Positions 9,149 through 18,344 of a stretch of DNA of 64,000 bases are shown piece by piece. Each line of letters starts with the position of its first letter. Within the stretch, counting starts at the first letter, position 1. This stretch comes from Variimorphobacter saccharofermentans. GTDB lineage: Bacteria; Bacillota; Clostridia; Lachnospirales; Lachnospiraceae. The stretch is taken from assembly GCF_014174405.1 (NCBI RefSeq), contig NZ_JACEGA010000001.1, forward strand, positions 3,822,501 through 3,886,500. The letters run 5' to 3'. The translations under genes and the position numbers were made by a program. The notes below the pieces were generated by a model that saw nothing but the letters and a program-made list of their open reading frames with translations, did not search any database and was not told the DNA's origin.

Positions 9149-12100
9149 TCATTTTATCACGGCTCTCTCGCGAGAGCCGACACGATAATGTTTACCATAT
9201 GCAATCACCGGTCATATTTCAATCCACGGCTCTCTCGCGAGAGCCGACTTAAAATTTCCGTCAAGTTTTCCAGTTGTACAAATTTCAATCCACGGCTCTC
9301 TCGCGAGAGCCGACTTAAAATTTCCGTCAAGTTTTCCAGTTGTACAAATTTCAATCCACGGCTCTCTCGCGAGAGCCGACATGTGCTGGAATAATACCAA
9401 TTACTTCATATTGTATTTCAATCCACGGCTCTCTCGCGAGAGCCGACTCGAATGATGCATCGAGAATTGATTGAGGTATTTGATTTCAATCCACGGCTCT
9501 CTCGCGAGAGCCGACGTCTAAAATTCTTCTCCTTACTGTGCCCCTGCTATTTCAATCCACGGCTCTCTCGCGAGAGCCGACAAAGCCAAAGGTAAACGCT
9601 GTAATATCTGTCTGATTTCAATCCACGGCTCTCTCGCGAGAGCCGACATGTTGATACACTTTTCTCAATGTAGATACAGTCATTTCAATCCACGGCTCTC
9701 TCGCGAGAGCCGACAACTTATCGCAATCCTTGATTTTCTCGTATTCCGATTTCAATCCACGGCTCTCTCGCGAGAGCCGACAGGTTGGGGATTTAGTAAC
9801 AACGATGGCAGACATAATTTCAATCCACGGCTCTCTCGCGAGAGCCGACGGTACCCGGAGCAGTTTCAAAAAGCAATGGAATATATTTCAATCCACGGCT
9901 CTCTCGCGAGAGCCGACATATCAATACTGAGTACGCCCCACTTGCTAAGAAATTTCAATCCACGGCTCTCTCGCGAGAGCCGACCAGATAAGAGCGGTCA
10001 TTACCTTGTAACTTATCATATTTCAATCCACGGCTCTCTCGCGAGAGCCGACTTAGATAGATTGGAGGAATTGATATGACATTATATATTTCAATCCACG
10101 GCTCTCTCGCGAGAGCCGACGAACAGAGCTTATACAGAGAAAAAAGAGTTAAAAATTTCAATCCACGGCTCTCTCGCGAGAGCCGACAAACAATGGACTA
10201 TCAAAAATTTTTAAATAACAAATTTCAATCCACGGCTCTCTCGCGAGAGCCGACATTACATAAGCAGATTAGGAAAGATAGCACAATATTTCAATCCACG
10301 GCTCTCTCGCGAGAGCCGACGACCAGAAAGAGGTTATACATCTGTGACGAGATAATTTCAATCCACGGCTCTCTCGCGAGAGCCGACCTTGTTTATCCGT
10401 ATGATGGCACGGGCAACGCAACATTTCAATCCACGGCTCTCTCGCGAGAGCCGACGCCAAATATGGCTGACCTGACACTTACAATCGAGATTTCAATCCA
10501 CGGCTCTCTCGCGAGAGCCGACGTATTATATCAGCAGATTAAACACACGTTATCAATTTCAATCCACGGCTCTCTCGCGAGAGCCGACTATATAACTGCT
10601 TTACACTAGCTGAAAAGTAATAATTTCAATCCACGGCTCTCTCGCGAGAGCCGACAATATTCTTTTGTTATACCATAGTTAGTGTTAAAAATTTCAATCC
10701 ACGGCTCTCTCGCGAGAGCCGACCACAGCGTGGTATTAACATAGATGCGATAAATAATTTCAATCCACGGCTCTCTCGCGAGAGCCGACATGGACTTTGC
10801 CTATTATGAATTATATAACTTTTTATTTCAATCCACGGCTCTCTCGCGAGAGCCGACATTAAATCCATACAGGTACGTGTACCAGACGGAATTTCAATCC
10901 ACGGCTCTCTCGCGAGAGCCGACCCCAAATGCATGGTATTACACAAGATGCAGTAAAATTTCAATCCACGGCTCTCTCGCGAGAGCCGACGCGGTTAAGC
11001 TCACAGCCCTGTAAAACTATATCATTTCAATCCACGGCTCTCTCGCGAGAGCCGACTTAAATCGTCTTGTTTCTTGCAGCTATCAACCTTATTTCAATCC
11101 ACGGCTCTCTCGCGAGAGCCGACAGCAACTAATTCAGGATCAAAATCCATATTTCGGAATTTCAATCCACGGCTCTCTCGCGAGAGCCGACCGGTCTGTT
11201 GCATTACGAATGCATAGCGGAGCTATTTCAATCCACGGCTCTCTCGCGAGAGCCGACTGTTAAAATAATAAAATTAGGAGGTAATAAAAAATATTTCAAT
11301 CCACGGCTCTCTCGCGAGAGCCGACTTGAATATATCTTCCGAGGACAGAGCCATTGGGATTTCAATCCACGGCTCTCTCGCGAGAGCCGACTCTGCATAG
11401 CTTTTGGATTAAGGCATAACCTATCCATTTCAATCCACGGCTCTCTCGCGAGAGCCGACATATATTGATCCATCTCCAAGATCACCATTGATTATTTCAA
11501 TCCACGGCTCTCTCGCGAGAGCCGACTATGTATGTAAGATTATTATCATTATATTTATCAGATTTCAATCCACGGCTCTCTCGCGAGAGCCGACATACAT
11601 TCATTTGATTTTGTTAGATCATATATCGATTTCAATCCACGGCTCTCTCGCGAGAGCCGACCAAACTGCTGGCAAACAAACACCGGCAATACCGATTTCA
11701 ATCCACGGCTCTCTCGCGAGAGCCGACTTTATCAGATTGGAGAGTGATAAACGTGACAAGAGATTTCAATCCACGGCTCTCTCGCGAGAGCCGACGTTGT
11801 AATTTGCAAGTCTTTCCATTCTGAATCATCATTTCAATCCACGGCTCTCTCGCGAGAGCCGACCCGAATGCATATTGCATTTTAAATGGCGACTTAATAT
11901 TTCAATCCACGGCTCTCTCGCGAGAGCCGACCATAAAGTGATAACAAGAACCTCCTTGAATATACATTTCAATCCACGGCTCTCTCGCGAGAGCCGACTT
12001 ACAATTATTTTATAATGGCTAGTTGACTTTTATTTCAATCCACGGCTCTCTCGCGAGAGCCGACGATATACTTTAATCAAGATAAGATATAGTCAATTAT

Positions 12101-12739
12101 TTCAATCCACGGCTCTCTCGCGAGAGCCGACTCCTTATTACCTCCAATTATAATATATTACCGCATATTTCAATCCACGGCTCTCTCGCGAGAGCCGACA
12201 ACACATGTCTCCTCACCATGATTAACTATATCGGATTTCAATCCACGGCTCTCTCGCGAGAGCCGACGAAGAGATATATGAGATACTTGGATATAAATAA
12301 ATTTCAATCCACGGCTCTCTCGCGAGAGCCGACAGTTTAATGAATACAATATATAGATGTAAAAATCATTTCAATCCACGGCTCTCTCGCGAGAGCCGAC
12401 TGGAAAATCATATTTGAGTAAATCGTACGCAGAAATTTCAATCCACGGCTCTCTCGCGAGAGCCGACGTGCTTGCTTTTCTGTTATCTGTTTTCCATTGC
12501 ATTCTATTTCAATCCACGGCTCTCTCGCGAGAGCCGACAATAAACCATTCAAAGTATTAGGACACTCAACAATTTCAATCCACGGCTCTCTCGCGAGAGC
12601 CGACGCTTAAAGCCTATTTATACACGCTCTAACGTGTTAATTTCAATCCACGGCTCTCTCGCGAGAGCCGACCATCTAAGCCAAATTTTAGTTTAGTAGC
12701 TAAATGATTTCAATCCACGGCTCTCTCGCGAGAGCCGAC
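9149..12739 (-). CRISPR. Type I-C CRISPR array, 54 repeats and 53 spacers
   Basis: Hand count gives 53 identical 33-nt repeats, the first at 9216-9248 and the last at 12707-12739, spaced 66-71 bp. A degenerate terminal copy lies at 9149-9181. On the plus strand the repeat starts ATTTCAATCCACGG and ends GAGAGCCGAC. The crRNA strand is therefore minus, starting GTCGGCTCTCGCGAG and ending GTGGATTGAAAT, the usual type I-C form with a hairpin in its first two thirds. Spacers are 33-38 nt. The leader lies at the high-coordinate end beside cas2. The degenerate repeat at the low end, with an altered 3' part, marks the oldest, leader-distal end. Two neighbouring spacers are identical (9249-9281 and 9315-9347). 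Open frames inside the array (FNPRLSRESR, SALAREPWIE) are repeat translations, not genes. Confidence 0.98.
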
Positions 12740-12906
12740 AGCAAAACTTAACAAACTCACTTATAAAGTAATATTATTTTTTGTATACGTTATACATAAA
12801 TATCCATAGTATAATGTTTCATCACCTAACAAAGGTAGATTTTAATACCTATTTTCAGGTGCGAATCCTCCGGCATTATTATGTAAGCATAACATTCGCA
12901 CTAACA
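12740..12906 (-). promoter_or_regulatory. CRISPR leader between cas2 and the array
   Basis: This 167-bp AT-rich, gene-free stretch sits between the cas2 stop and the leader-proximal repeat. It should hold the crRNA promoter and the sites for spacer acquisition. An exact inverted repeat GTGCGAAT/ATTCGCAC (12859-12866 and 12894-12901) lies 6 bp after cas2. A smaller pair, AGGTA/TACCT, and a TATACT-like -10 follow nearer the array. The leader role is known for type I-C loci; the functions of the individual motifs are inference. Confidence 0.8.
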
Positions 12907-13197
12907 TCAAATTATTAGAGGTCCTTCCATATCAAAAGATTTTTTCGCTCCAATATGTATAATCTTACTTTTATAATTATTTCCTAAGAAGTAAAATCTC
13001 AAGCTATCCTTTTCTTTGTCGATTATTTTCTCTAATATATCTTGAAGTTCCCTACATTGTGTATAATCCATGATACATTCAAATACAGAATTTTGTACAC
13101 GTTGGCCATGGTTTACACATTGTTTAGCTACCTTTCGTAGCCTTGTCTTACCTGCATTTGATTCTGTATTAACATCATATGTTATTAATACTAGCAT
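12907..13197 (-). CDS. cas2: CRISPR-associated endonuclease Cas2 (type I-C)
   Basis: 96 aa, the normal size. It has a ferredoxin-like fold beginning MLVLITYDVN, with the conserved Asp8 after the first strand and the family sequence RVQNSVFEC. Cas2 dimers bridge two Cas1 dimers in the spacer-integration complex. It is the last cas gene, starting 7 bp after the cas1 stop and lying immediately before the leader. Confidence 0.96.
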   Translation of the reverse strand: MLVLITYDVNTESNAGKTRLRKVAKQCVNHGQRVQNSVFECIMDYTQCRELQDILEKIIDKEKDSLRFYFLGNNYKSKIIHIGAKKSFDMEGPLII

Positions 13198-13204
13198 TCT
13201 TCAC

Positions 13205-14236
13205 CTACTTCCAAAGAAATGGAGGATATTCATCCAAATCGCCACGAATATATCTTGCTAAAAGCATAGCCTGAACAAATGGAACCATACCCCATTCAAC
13301 TTTTTCATTAAGAAATGGGTGTGTTATCACTTCCTGCTTTCTGGATTGCCATGCTTTTAAAACACATTTCCGCGTGTCATCATCCATTATAATTGCACCA
13401 TCTTCTTTTTGAGTAAAACCTTTTGGATTTATCTCTCTTTTATTAATCATTGATAATACAAAACGATCAGCATAAACCGCTCTCAATTCTTCCATTAAGT
13501 CAAGAGCCAAAGAAATTCTACCTGGTCGGTCAGTATGCATAAATCCAACATAGGGATCTAACCCAACTGTTTCAAGCGCACTAGCTACATTATGAGCTAG
13601 CAAAGTATATACAAAAGATAACATGGAATTTATATTATCCATCGGAGGTCTCTTATTTCTTCCACTAAATTGAAAACTATCTTTTTGTTGCAATATTAAA
13701 TCGTCTAGTACGCCAAAGTATCGGTTTGCTGCAGCTCCTTCCAAGCCTCGTAATTCTTCTTTACTTTTACACTCTTTTATAAGTTCAATAGCATTTAGCA
13801 ATATCTTTGACGTTTTCTTCAACTTTTCAATATCAACTCTCTGTGGATAATCTCTTGTAGCTCGTTCAAGCACACTTCTTGAATTGTATACCTTTCCAAT
13901 TACTATATTTTTCGCTATCTGCAGACTATCAGTTTCATTCTCTGATATACGATATTGTGTCTTTCTCAAAATTACATTACCATGTACCTCTCCAACCACT
14001 CTGGCCATAAAATTTCCGTTTTGTGACATAAAGGTTAACGCTATGTTTCTTTCTGAACATGCTGCCATCAATGCTGGGCTTGCACCGGTATATCCAAAAG
14101 AAACAATACTCTCCAGATTGTGTAATGGCATTCGCATTAACCTTTCTTCATCTCTAAGTATCACAACATTTTCACCATCAAGCGATAAATAGGTATCCGG
14201 AGAAGTTACATACAAAGTATTTAATAATTTCTTCAT
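13205..14236 (-). CDS. cas1: CRISPR-associated endonuclease/integrase Cas1 (type I-C)
   Basis: 343 aa. The N-terminal beta domain is followed by an alpha-helical catalytic domain with metal ligands Glu166 (GLEGAAANRYF), His234 (GFMHTDRPGR) and the acidic pair in LALDLMEELR (about 246-250). All key residues are present, so adaptation should be functional. Its start touches the cas4 stop (both at 14236), which is typical of a translationally coupled cas4-cas1-cas2 module. Confidence 0.97.
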   Translation of the reverse strand: MKKLLNTLYVTSPDTYLSLDGENVVILRDEERLMRMPLHNLESIVSFGYTGASPALMAACSERNIALTFMSQNGNFMARVVGEVHGNVILRKTQYRISENETDSLQIAKNIVIGKVYNSRSVLERATRDYPQRVDIEKLKKTSKILLNAIELIKECKSKEELRGLEGAAANRYFGVLDDLILQQKDSFQFSGRNKRPPMDNINSMLSFVYTLLAHNVASALETVGLDPYVGFMHTDRPGRISLALDLMEELRAVYADRFVLSMINKREINPKGFTQKEDGAIIMDDDTRKCVLKAWQSRKQEVITHPFLNEKVEWGMVPFVQAMLLARYIRGDLDEYPPFLWK

Positions 14237-14898
14237 TACTCCTCCTTTATTATCCCATCAATGTATTCTTTTACTGTCAATGTTTTATAAAGCTTAGGCA
14301 CACATAAATCTGTTAAGGAGCAAGCTTTACATGCTTTTGATGGTTTTACCTTTGGTGTATATTGCTTATGATATAGCTCATGCATTTCCTGAAATAAACG
14401 GACTACCTTATTTCGTAATTCTTCATTAAACTCGATTTTCTGCCTGTGTCTTGTCTCTCCATAATATAGATATCCTACATCTATGTGACAAAGCATCATT
14501 TCTTCTATGCACATAGCCTGAGCACAAAGTTGTAATGCATCCATGTCATCTTCTTTAGGTTTACCATGTTTATATTCAACAGGAATCGGAAGGTAGGTTC
14601 CTTCTCTTCCGTGTATTGAAACACCATTTTTGTTCTCATGGAATTCAACCACATCACATACACCATTAATCCCAAGGATCCTTGAGTAAACAGGCATCCC
14701 ACGTGATATAATAACTTTCCCTCTTTTCTCATTAAAATCGTCTTTATGGGCACTTTCATGCAATATATTACCTTCAACAGTTCTGACATTTTCTTGCCAT
14801 TGCTGCTCAATATGTATCAGTGCCCATTGCCGTCGGCAAAAAGCAAAATGCTGAATTCCTGATAGCATGAGATATTCTTCTTCATTATATTCCATCAT
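14236..14898 (-). CDS. cas4: CRISPR-associated exonuclease Cas4 (type I-C)
   Basis: 220-aa RecB-family nuclease with an iron-sulfur cluster. One cysteine lies near the N-terminus (FAFCRRQW, Cys21) and three at the C-terminus (CKACSLTDLC). Nuclease motifs are visible in GVCDVVEF, IPVEYKHGK and ALQLCAQAMCIEE. In type I-C systems Cas4 selects and trims PAM-containing prespacers with Cas1-Cas2. It overlaps the cas7c end by 14 bp. Two ATGs in a row (14898, 14895) make the exact start uncertain. Confidence 0.95.
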   Translation of the reverse strand: MMEYNEEEYLMLSGIQHFAFCRRQWALIHIEQQWQENVRTVEGNILHESAHKDDFNEKRGKVIISRGMPVYSRILGINGVCDVVEFHENKNGVSIHGREGTYLPIPVEYKHGKPKEDDMDALQLCAQAMCIEEMMLCHIDVGYLYYGETRHRQKIEFNEELRNKVVRLFQEMHELYHKQYTPKVKPSKACKACSLTDLCVPKLYKTLTVKEYIDGIIKEE

Positions 14899-15733
14899 AT
14901 TCTTCAGGTACTAACCCCTCCAAATCATTTCTTATAATATTATAATCTTTATAGCTTTTTGGTATTTTAACTCCCTCTTTTACCCTAAAACTAATTGTAT
15001 TATGTACCTTTGCAGATGAATACTGGCCAATGGGAGAATTATGCTTCCACCAATATAATTTACATACCTCCATACTACCATCCGGTCTCGCTGAAGAACT
15101 ATCATTAATAAAAAGTCCTCTTAATGCTTCTTTGATCTTTTCAGCATCTTCGTCACTGAAGCCTGTTTTGCAAGCCAACTGATGATTAATGCTTCCCTTA
15201 ATTACATACATACCAAAATCTATCCTGTGCTTCATACCCATTGTATCTGAAGATTTACCCTTGTCGCTTGGCTCACTATTCACACTCTTTGTAATTTGTA
15301 TGCTAGTAATATCAACTGGTGACACACTGACAGCCGGATGAATAGAAACAGGACCTCTCACACCAACGGAAACATTATTATCTTTGAATGCAAATACTTG
15401 TCCAAAGCATCTTACATCAAACCATTTCTCACATGCAGCCTTTGCATACTGTTCTTTATCCTTCAAAGCTTTTTCCAGTGGTTCATAGTTTTTAGCACGC
15501 TCACTTAAGCTTTTATACCCATCTGTGCATCGATCATCCGATTGTACAAAAATCTCTTCGCCCATATCCTGAAGACGATTTCTAATTTTTCTTTTTATAC
15601 ATACATCTGATATCTCACCAAAGCCTTCATAATTCTCTCTAGGACGGTTACCATTCAATGGGTCACCATTTGGATTTGCATTTTTTACTGTTACTATTAC
15701 CATAAAATCAATCTTGTTTGTAAATTTACTCAT
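14885..15733 (-). CDS. cas7c: Cas7c (Csd2), type I-C Cascade backbone
   Basis: RAMP-fold backbone subunit that polymerises along the crRNA. It has the family opening KIDFMVIVTVKNANPNGDPL followed by NGNRPR, plus GPVSIHPAVSVSPVDI and later SARPDGSMEVCKLYWW. The longest frame starts at 15763. The ATG at 15733 has GGAGG upstream and gives the family-like MSKFTNKIDF, for 282 aa. It overlaps the cas8c stop by 8 bp, indicating coupled translation. Confidence 0.94.
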   Translation of the reverse strand: MSKFTNKIDFMVIVTVKNANPNGDPLNGNRPRENYEGFGEISDVCIKRKIRNRLQDMGEEIFVQSDDRCTDGYKSLSERAKNYEPLEKALKDKEQYAKAACEKWFDVRCFGQVFAFKDNNVSVGVRGPVSIHPAVSVSPVDITSIQITKSVNSEPSDKGKSSDTMGMKHRIDFGMYVIKGSINHQLACKTGFSDEDAEKIKEALRGLFINDSSSARPDGSMEVCKLYWWKHNSPIGQYSSAKVHNTISFRVKEGVKIPKSYKDYNIIRNDLEGLVPEEYDGI

Positions 15734-16130
15734 TATCATTTCCCTCCTCATTTTCATCATCATTCATAGCAACATTATTTTTGTTATAAAATACACTGGA
15801 TTGGCAATGAAAACCTAAAAGATACATACCATCAAGAGGATCATCTTTCTTAAACTCCTCCTTATCAAAAAGATCATATATTTCGTTTAATATCTTCTCA
15901 TATTTAATTTTTTGACTATTGCTCTTTAGTTTATTAAAATATGGTTGTAGATTATCTTCAATAGTTGCCCATGTTGTAAATGGTCGATTTCTAAACTGCT
16001 GCATATATCGTTTTGCGTTTGTTTGACGTTTCTCATCTTTCTCGTATGTAAGATACTCTACACGATTGGCTACTGCTAGTAACCTTCCATATAAATAGCT
16101 TCTATCCCTTTCTTTATCATCTAATGCCAT
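15726..16130 (-). CDS. cas11c: Cas11c, small Cascade subunit from an internal start in cas8c
   Basis: An in-frame ATG at 16130 (codon 494 of cas8c) is preceded by a perfect GGAGG at 16139-16143 with 8-nt spacing. It would make a separate 134-aa protein beginning MALDDKERDRSYLYGRLLAV and ending at the cas8c stop. Type I-C systems are known to make the small subunit Cas11 by internal translation of cas8c. Size, helical character and position at the 3' end match that precedent. The start signal is seen directly; the role comes from the family. Confidence 0.75.
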   Translation of the reverse strand: MALDDKERDRSYLYGRLLAVANRVEYLTYEKDEKRQTNAKRYMQQFRNRPFTTWATIEDNLQPYFNKLKSNSQKIKYEKILNEIYDLFDKEEFKKDDPLDGMYLLGFHCQSSVFYNKNNVAMNDDENEEGNDNE

Positions 16131-17609
16131 ATTCCAATCCTCCACATTATATTTTCTATCTTTCTTGATCAAGGCGCAGGTCGTATTCAATACTCTCTTC
16201 CAGTTTCCCGTACTAAATGCCATAGGTCTAGATGCATTCTGAATCGCAGATCTGATTATATCCTTTGGTATGTCTCTTTTATCGAGAATACATGGCAACA
16301 ATCGTTCAATTGTTGCTTTTTTTAATTCGTCCTTTACATTTAATTTTCCATTCTGTTCGGTTCCAAAGGACGCCAATACTATACTCTCAATACTAGGCGC
16401 ACCAATATAAGTTGCTTTAGAGCCATCTTTTTTCCAGTATTCATGTTCCCAGATACAAGTCTCATGCCAATATTTCAATCGCTCATAGAAATCTGAGCTC
16501 TTGATTTCACGGTAATAATTGATAGAAAGTCTACCTGTTGTAGCTGCATCTACAGATATAATATGTATTGTTGCTTCAGTATCTAGAAGTCCTTTATAGC
16601 TATCTATGGTCTTATTAAATGCATTAGCGTAACTATAGCCAATATCTGTTTCACTGGTTATCCGCATCATCTTATTGGATATTCCCTGAGTACTATCCAA
16701 AATATTAGGTATAGCCTTATCGTTCTTGTCCCATACGACTAAAGAGATTCCATATCTTGTATAGCCTTGTCTTTCGATTAGCCATCTTAAGACATTATGA
16801 GCCTTCTGTGATGTCAAATATCCCACCGACAAAGCCTGTTCCTTTTTGGCAAACCGCCCCCGGTAAGTAAAGCCATACTCATCATTAGCTGAAATTAATT
16901 TTGCTTTATCTGCGGCATGCCTTACTTTAGCAGGGTGCTTATAGGAACAAGGTATTTCCTTCCCACTAACATAGCATAAATCCAGTCCTTCTTGGCTTGA
17001 TAAAATATAGTCTATGTAACTGTCATAGACATCCCTGTCCTTCCATATTGCTCCTTCGTCGTAGAGATTAAAATCCTCAATACGGAAACGGACAAATAGA
17101 TCTGATGCTGCTATATTCTGTACTTTCTTATGGTCATCGAGAAGTCCGTTTGGAGATAATGAAATTATTCCTTGTGACAGCAGATCGTTAATTAGGCATC
17201 CTCTTTTCAGATATTGAAATATTGCTGTTACCTTATAATGGCTCTGTTCAGAATTGCACCATTTTTCTAGTTGAGTAATGTATTGCTTATAACACACTTC
17301 TGCATTTGCTTTATTGCTATACATAGCATAATCGCCCGCAATATAAATTAACTTGTCACAAAGTGGATGTGGTGCAATGCCACTAGATCGTGTACCTGAA
17401 TCCTCGGTAACAGGTATAATGGTAATTGCATCACTCTTAGGTACCTCTTCAGCACGAATGAAATTACCATGTAAGTCAACCACTACTTCGACCTGTGCGT
17501 TTTGAGTGGAGTGAGCAACTGGAAGAAGTAATGTACCATCATCCTGCTCTTTTCCTACTAAATGACTACAATTATCATAGGTTTCATAAAGTGCATTCAT
17601 CCATCCCAA
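15726..17609 (-). CDS. cas8c: Cas8c (Csd1), type I-C Cascade large subunit
   Basis: 627 aa, normal for Csd1. Large subunit for PAM recognition and R-loop stabilisation. The family-like N-terminus MGWMNALYETYDNC uses a TTG start at 17609, with AAGGTG 8 nt upstream. The ATG at 17600 lacks a spaced Shine-Dalgarno sequence. It overlaps cas5c by 26 bp and cas7c by 8 bp. Conserved sequence includes SVGYLTSQKAHNVLRWLI and RPFTTWATIEDNLQPY. The 3' fifth also encodes Cas11c from its own ribosome site. No disruption is seen. Confidence 0.94.
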   Translation of the reverse strand: MGWMNALYETYDNCSHLVGKEQDDGTLLLPVAHSTQNAQVEVVVDLHGNFIRAEEVPKSDAITIIPVTEDSGTRSSGIAPHPLCDKLIYIAGDYAMYSNKANAEVCYKQYITQLEKWCNSEQSHYKVTAIFQYLKRGCLINDLLSQGIISLSPNGLLDDHKKVQNIAASDLFVRFRIEDFNLYDEGAIWKDRDVYDSYIDYILSSQEGLDLCYVSGKEIPCSYKHPAKVRHAADKAKLISANDEYGFTYRGRFAKKEQALSVGYLTSQKAHNVLRWLIERQGYTRYGISLVVWDKNDKAIPNILDSTQGISNKMMRITSETDIGYSYANAFNKTIDSYKGLLDTEATIHIISVDAATTGRLSINYYREIKSSDFYERLKYWHETCIWEHEYWKKDGSKATYIGAPSIESIVLASFGTEQNGKLNVKDELKKATIERLLPCILDKRDIPKDIIRSAIQNASRPMAFSTGNWKRVLNTTCALIKKDRKYNVEDWNMALDDKERDRSYLYGRLLAVANRVEYLTYEKDEKRQTNAKRYMQQFRNRPFTTWATIEDNLQPYFNKLKSNSQKIKYEKILNEIYDLFDKEEFKKDDPLDGMYLLGFHCQSSVFYNKNNVAMNDDENEEGNDNE

Positions 17610-18330
17610 TCAAATCACCTTCTTCCGTAAATTCATCTAAGCCAATAAAATTCCCTTCTCCAAAATGCTTCATCTTCATATCACCAACAATTCTTCTTAT
17701 CGTACAGTCCTCCGGTCGAATGAATTCGATAATTCCTTTCTTCATTACTGGAGTCCAAAGCCTGATTGTCATATGACCTTTTTCTGCTTCTGTGACTGCT
17801 TCATCTGCGTAAGTAATTCCATGAAGCATCAATCCAAAGCTTAGTTCATCGATATTATCGTAGTGTCCTTTCCCACTGGAGAATTCACAGGGTTCAACAT
17901 ATGCTTGACATTCTCTTGTACCAAGATAAATATCCCTGCGTCCTCCTCGCTCCAGCATACGTTTTGCAATATTATGATGTTTATTCTCATTTCTGTCATT
18001 TACTAAATCAGGTCTATTTTCGTTCCATTCAAAGTGAGCTTTTACCTGATACTCTACGTCTTTCAAGTATGTATAGATTGATAGTGTATTTCCTCCAGTA
18101 AAGTTTATCGGCCGAACTCCCTGAGATTGTGTTTGAATAGGCTTAATAATCCTTACCTTATCAATGAACCATTGTATAGTAGGCTTCCAGTAAATGCTCT
18201 CACACACTCCTTTTAATGCTTGATAGGTTGGGATTTGATAAGTAAATTTCTCCCCTCCCACTCTTGTGACTGGATCTGAAAAAAGTGCATATTTTCCATA
18301 AACCTTAAATTCAATGCTATTCTCCTTCAT
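17584..18330 (-). CDS. cas5c: Cas5c (Cas5d), crRNA-processing endonuclease
   Basis: 248 aa. In type I-C loci, which lack Cas6, Cas5c cuts pre-crRNA within the repeat and holds the crRNA 5' handle. Tyr47, Lys117 and His118 (NENKHHNIAKRM) fall where the catalytic Tyr/Lys/His set lies in characterised Cas5c proteins. Other family sequence includes FTYQIPTYQALKG and INFTGGNTLSIYTYL. It lies 14 bp after cas3 and overlaps cas8c. No cas6 is present, consistent with this processing role. Confidence 0.95.
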   Translation of the reverse strand: MKENSIEFKVYGKYALFSDPVTRVGGEKFTYQIPTYQALKGVCESIYWKPTIQWFIDKVRIIKPIQTQSQGVRPINFTGGNTLSIYTYLKDVEYQVKAHFEWNENRPDLVNDRNENKHHNIAKRMLERGGRRDIYLGTRECQAYVEPCEFSSGKGHYDNIDELSFGLMLHGITYADEAVTEAEKGHMTIRLWTPVMKKGIIEFIRPEDCTIRRIVGDMKMKHFGEGNFIGLDEFTEEGDLIGMDECTL

Positions 18331-18344
18331 TATCTCACCTCCTT

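Noticed and set aside
9188..12552. Many open frames in the array encoding FNPRLSRESR or SALAREPWIE repeats
   Set aside because: They are translations of the 33-nt CRISPR repeat and spacers; the unit is not a multiple of three throughout and no ribosome sites exist.
12740..12906. tracrRNA or cas6 near the leader
   Set aside because: Type I-C needs neither; Cas5c carries the processing residues and no anti-repeat is visible.
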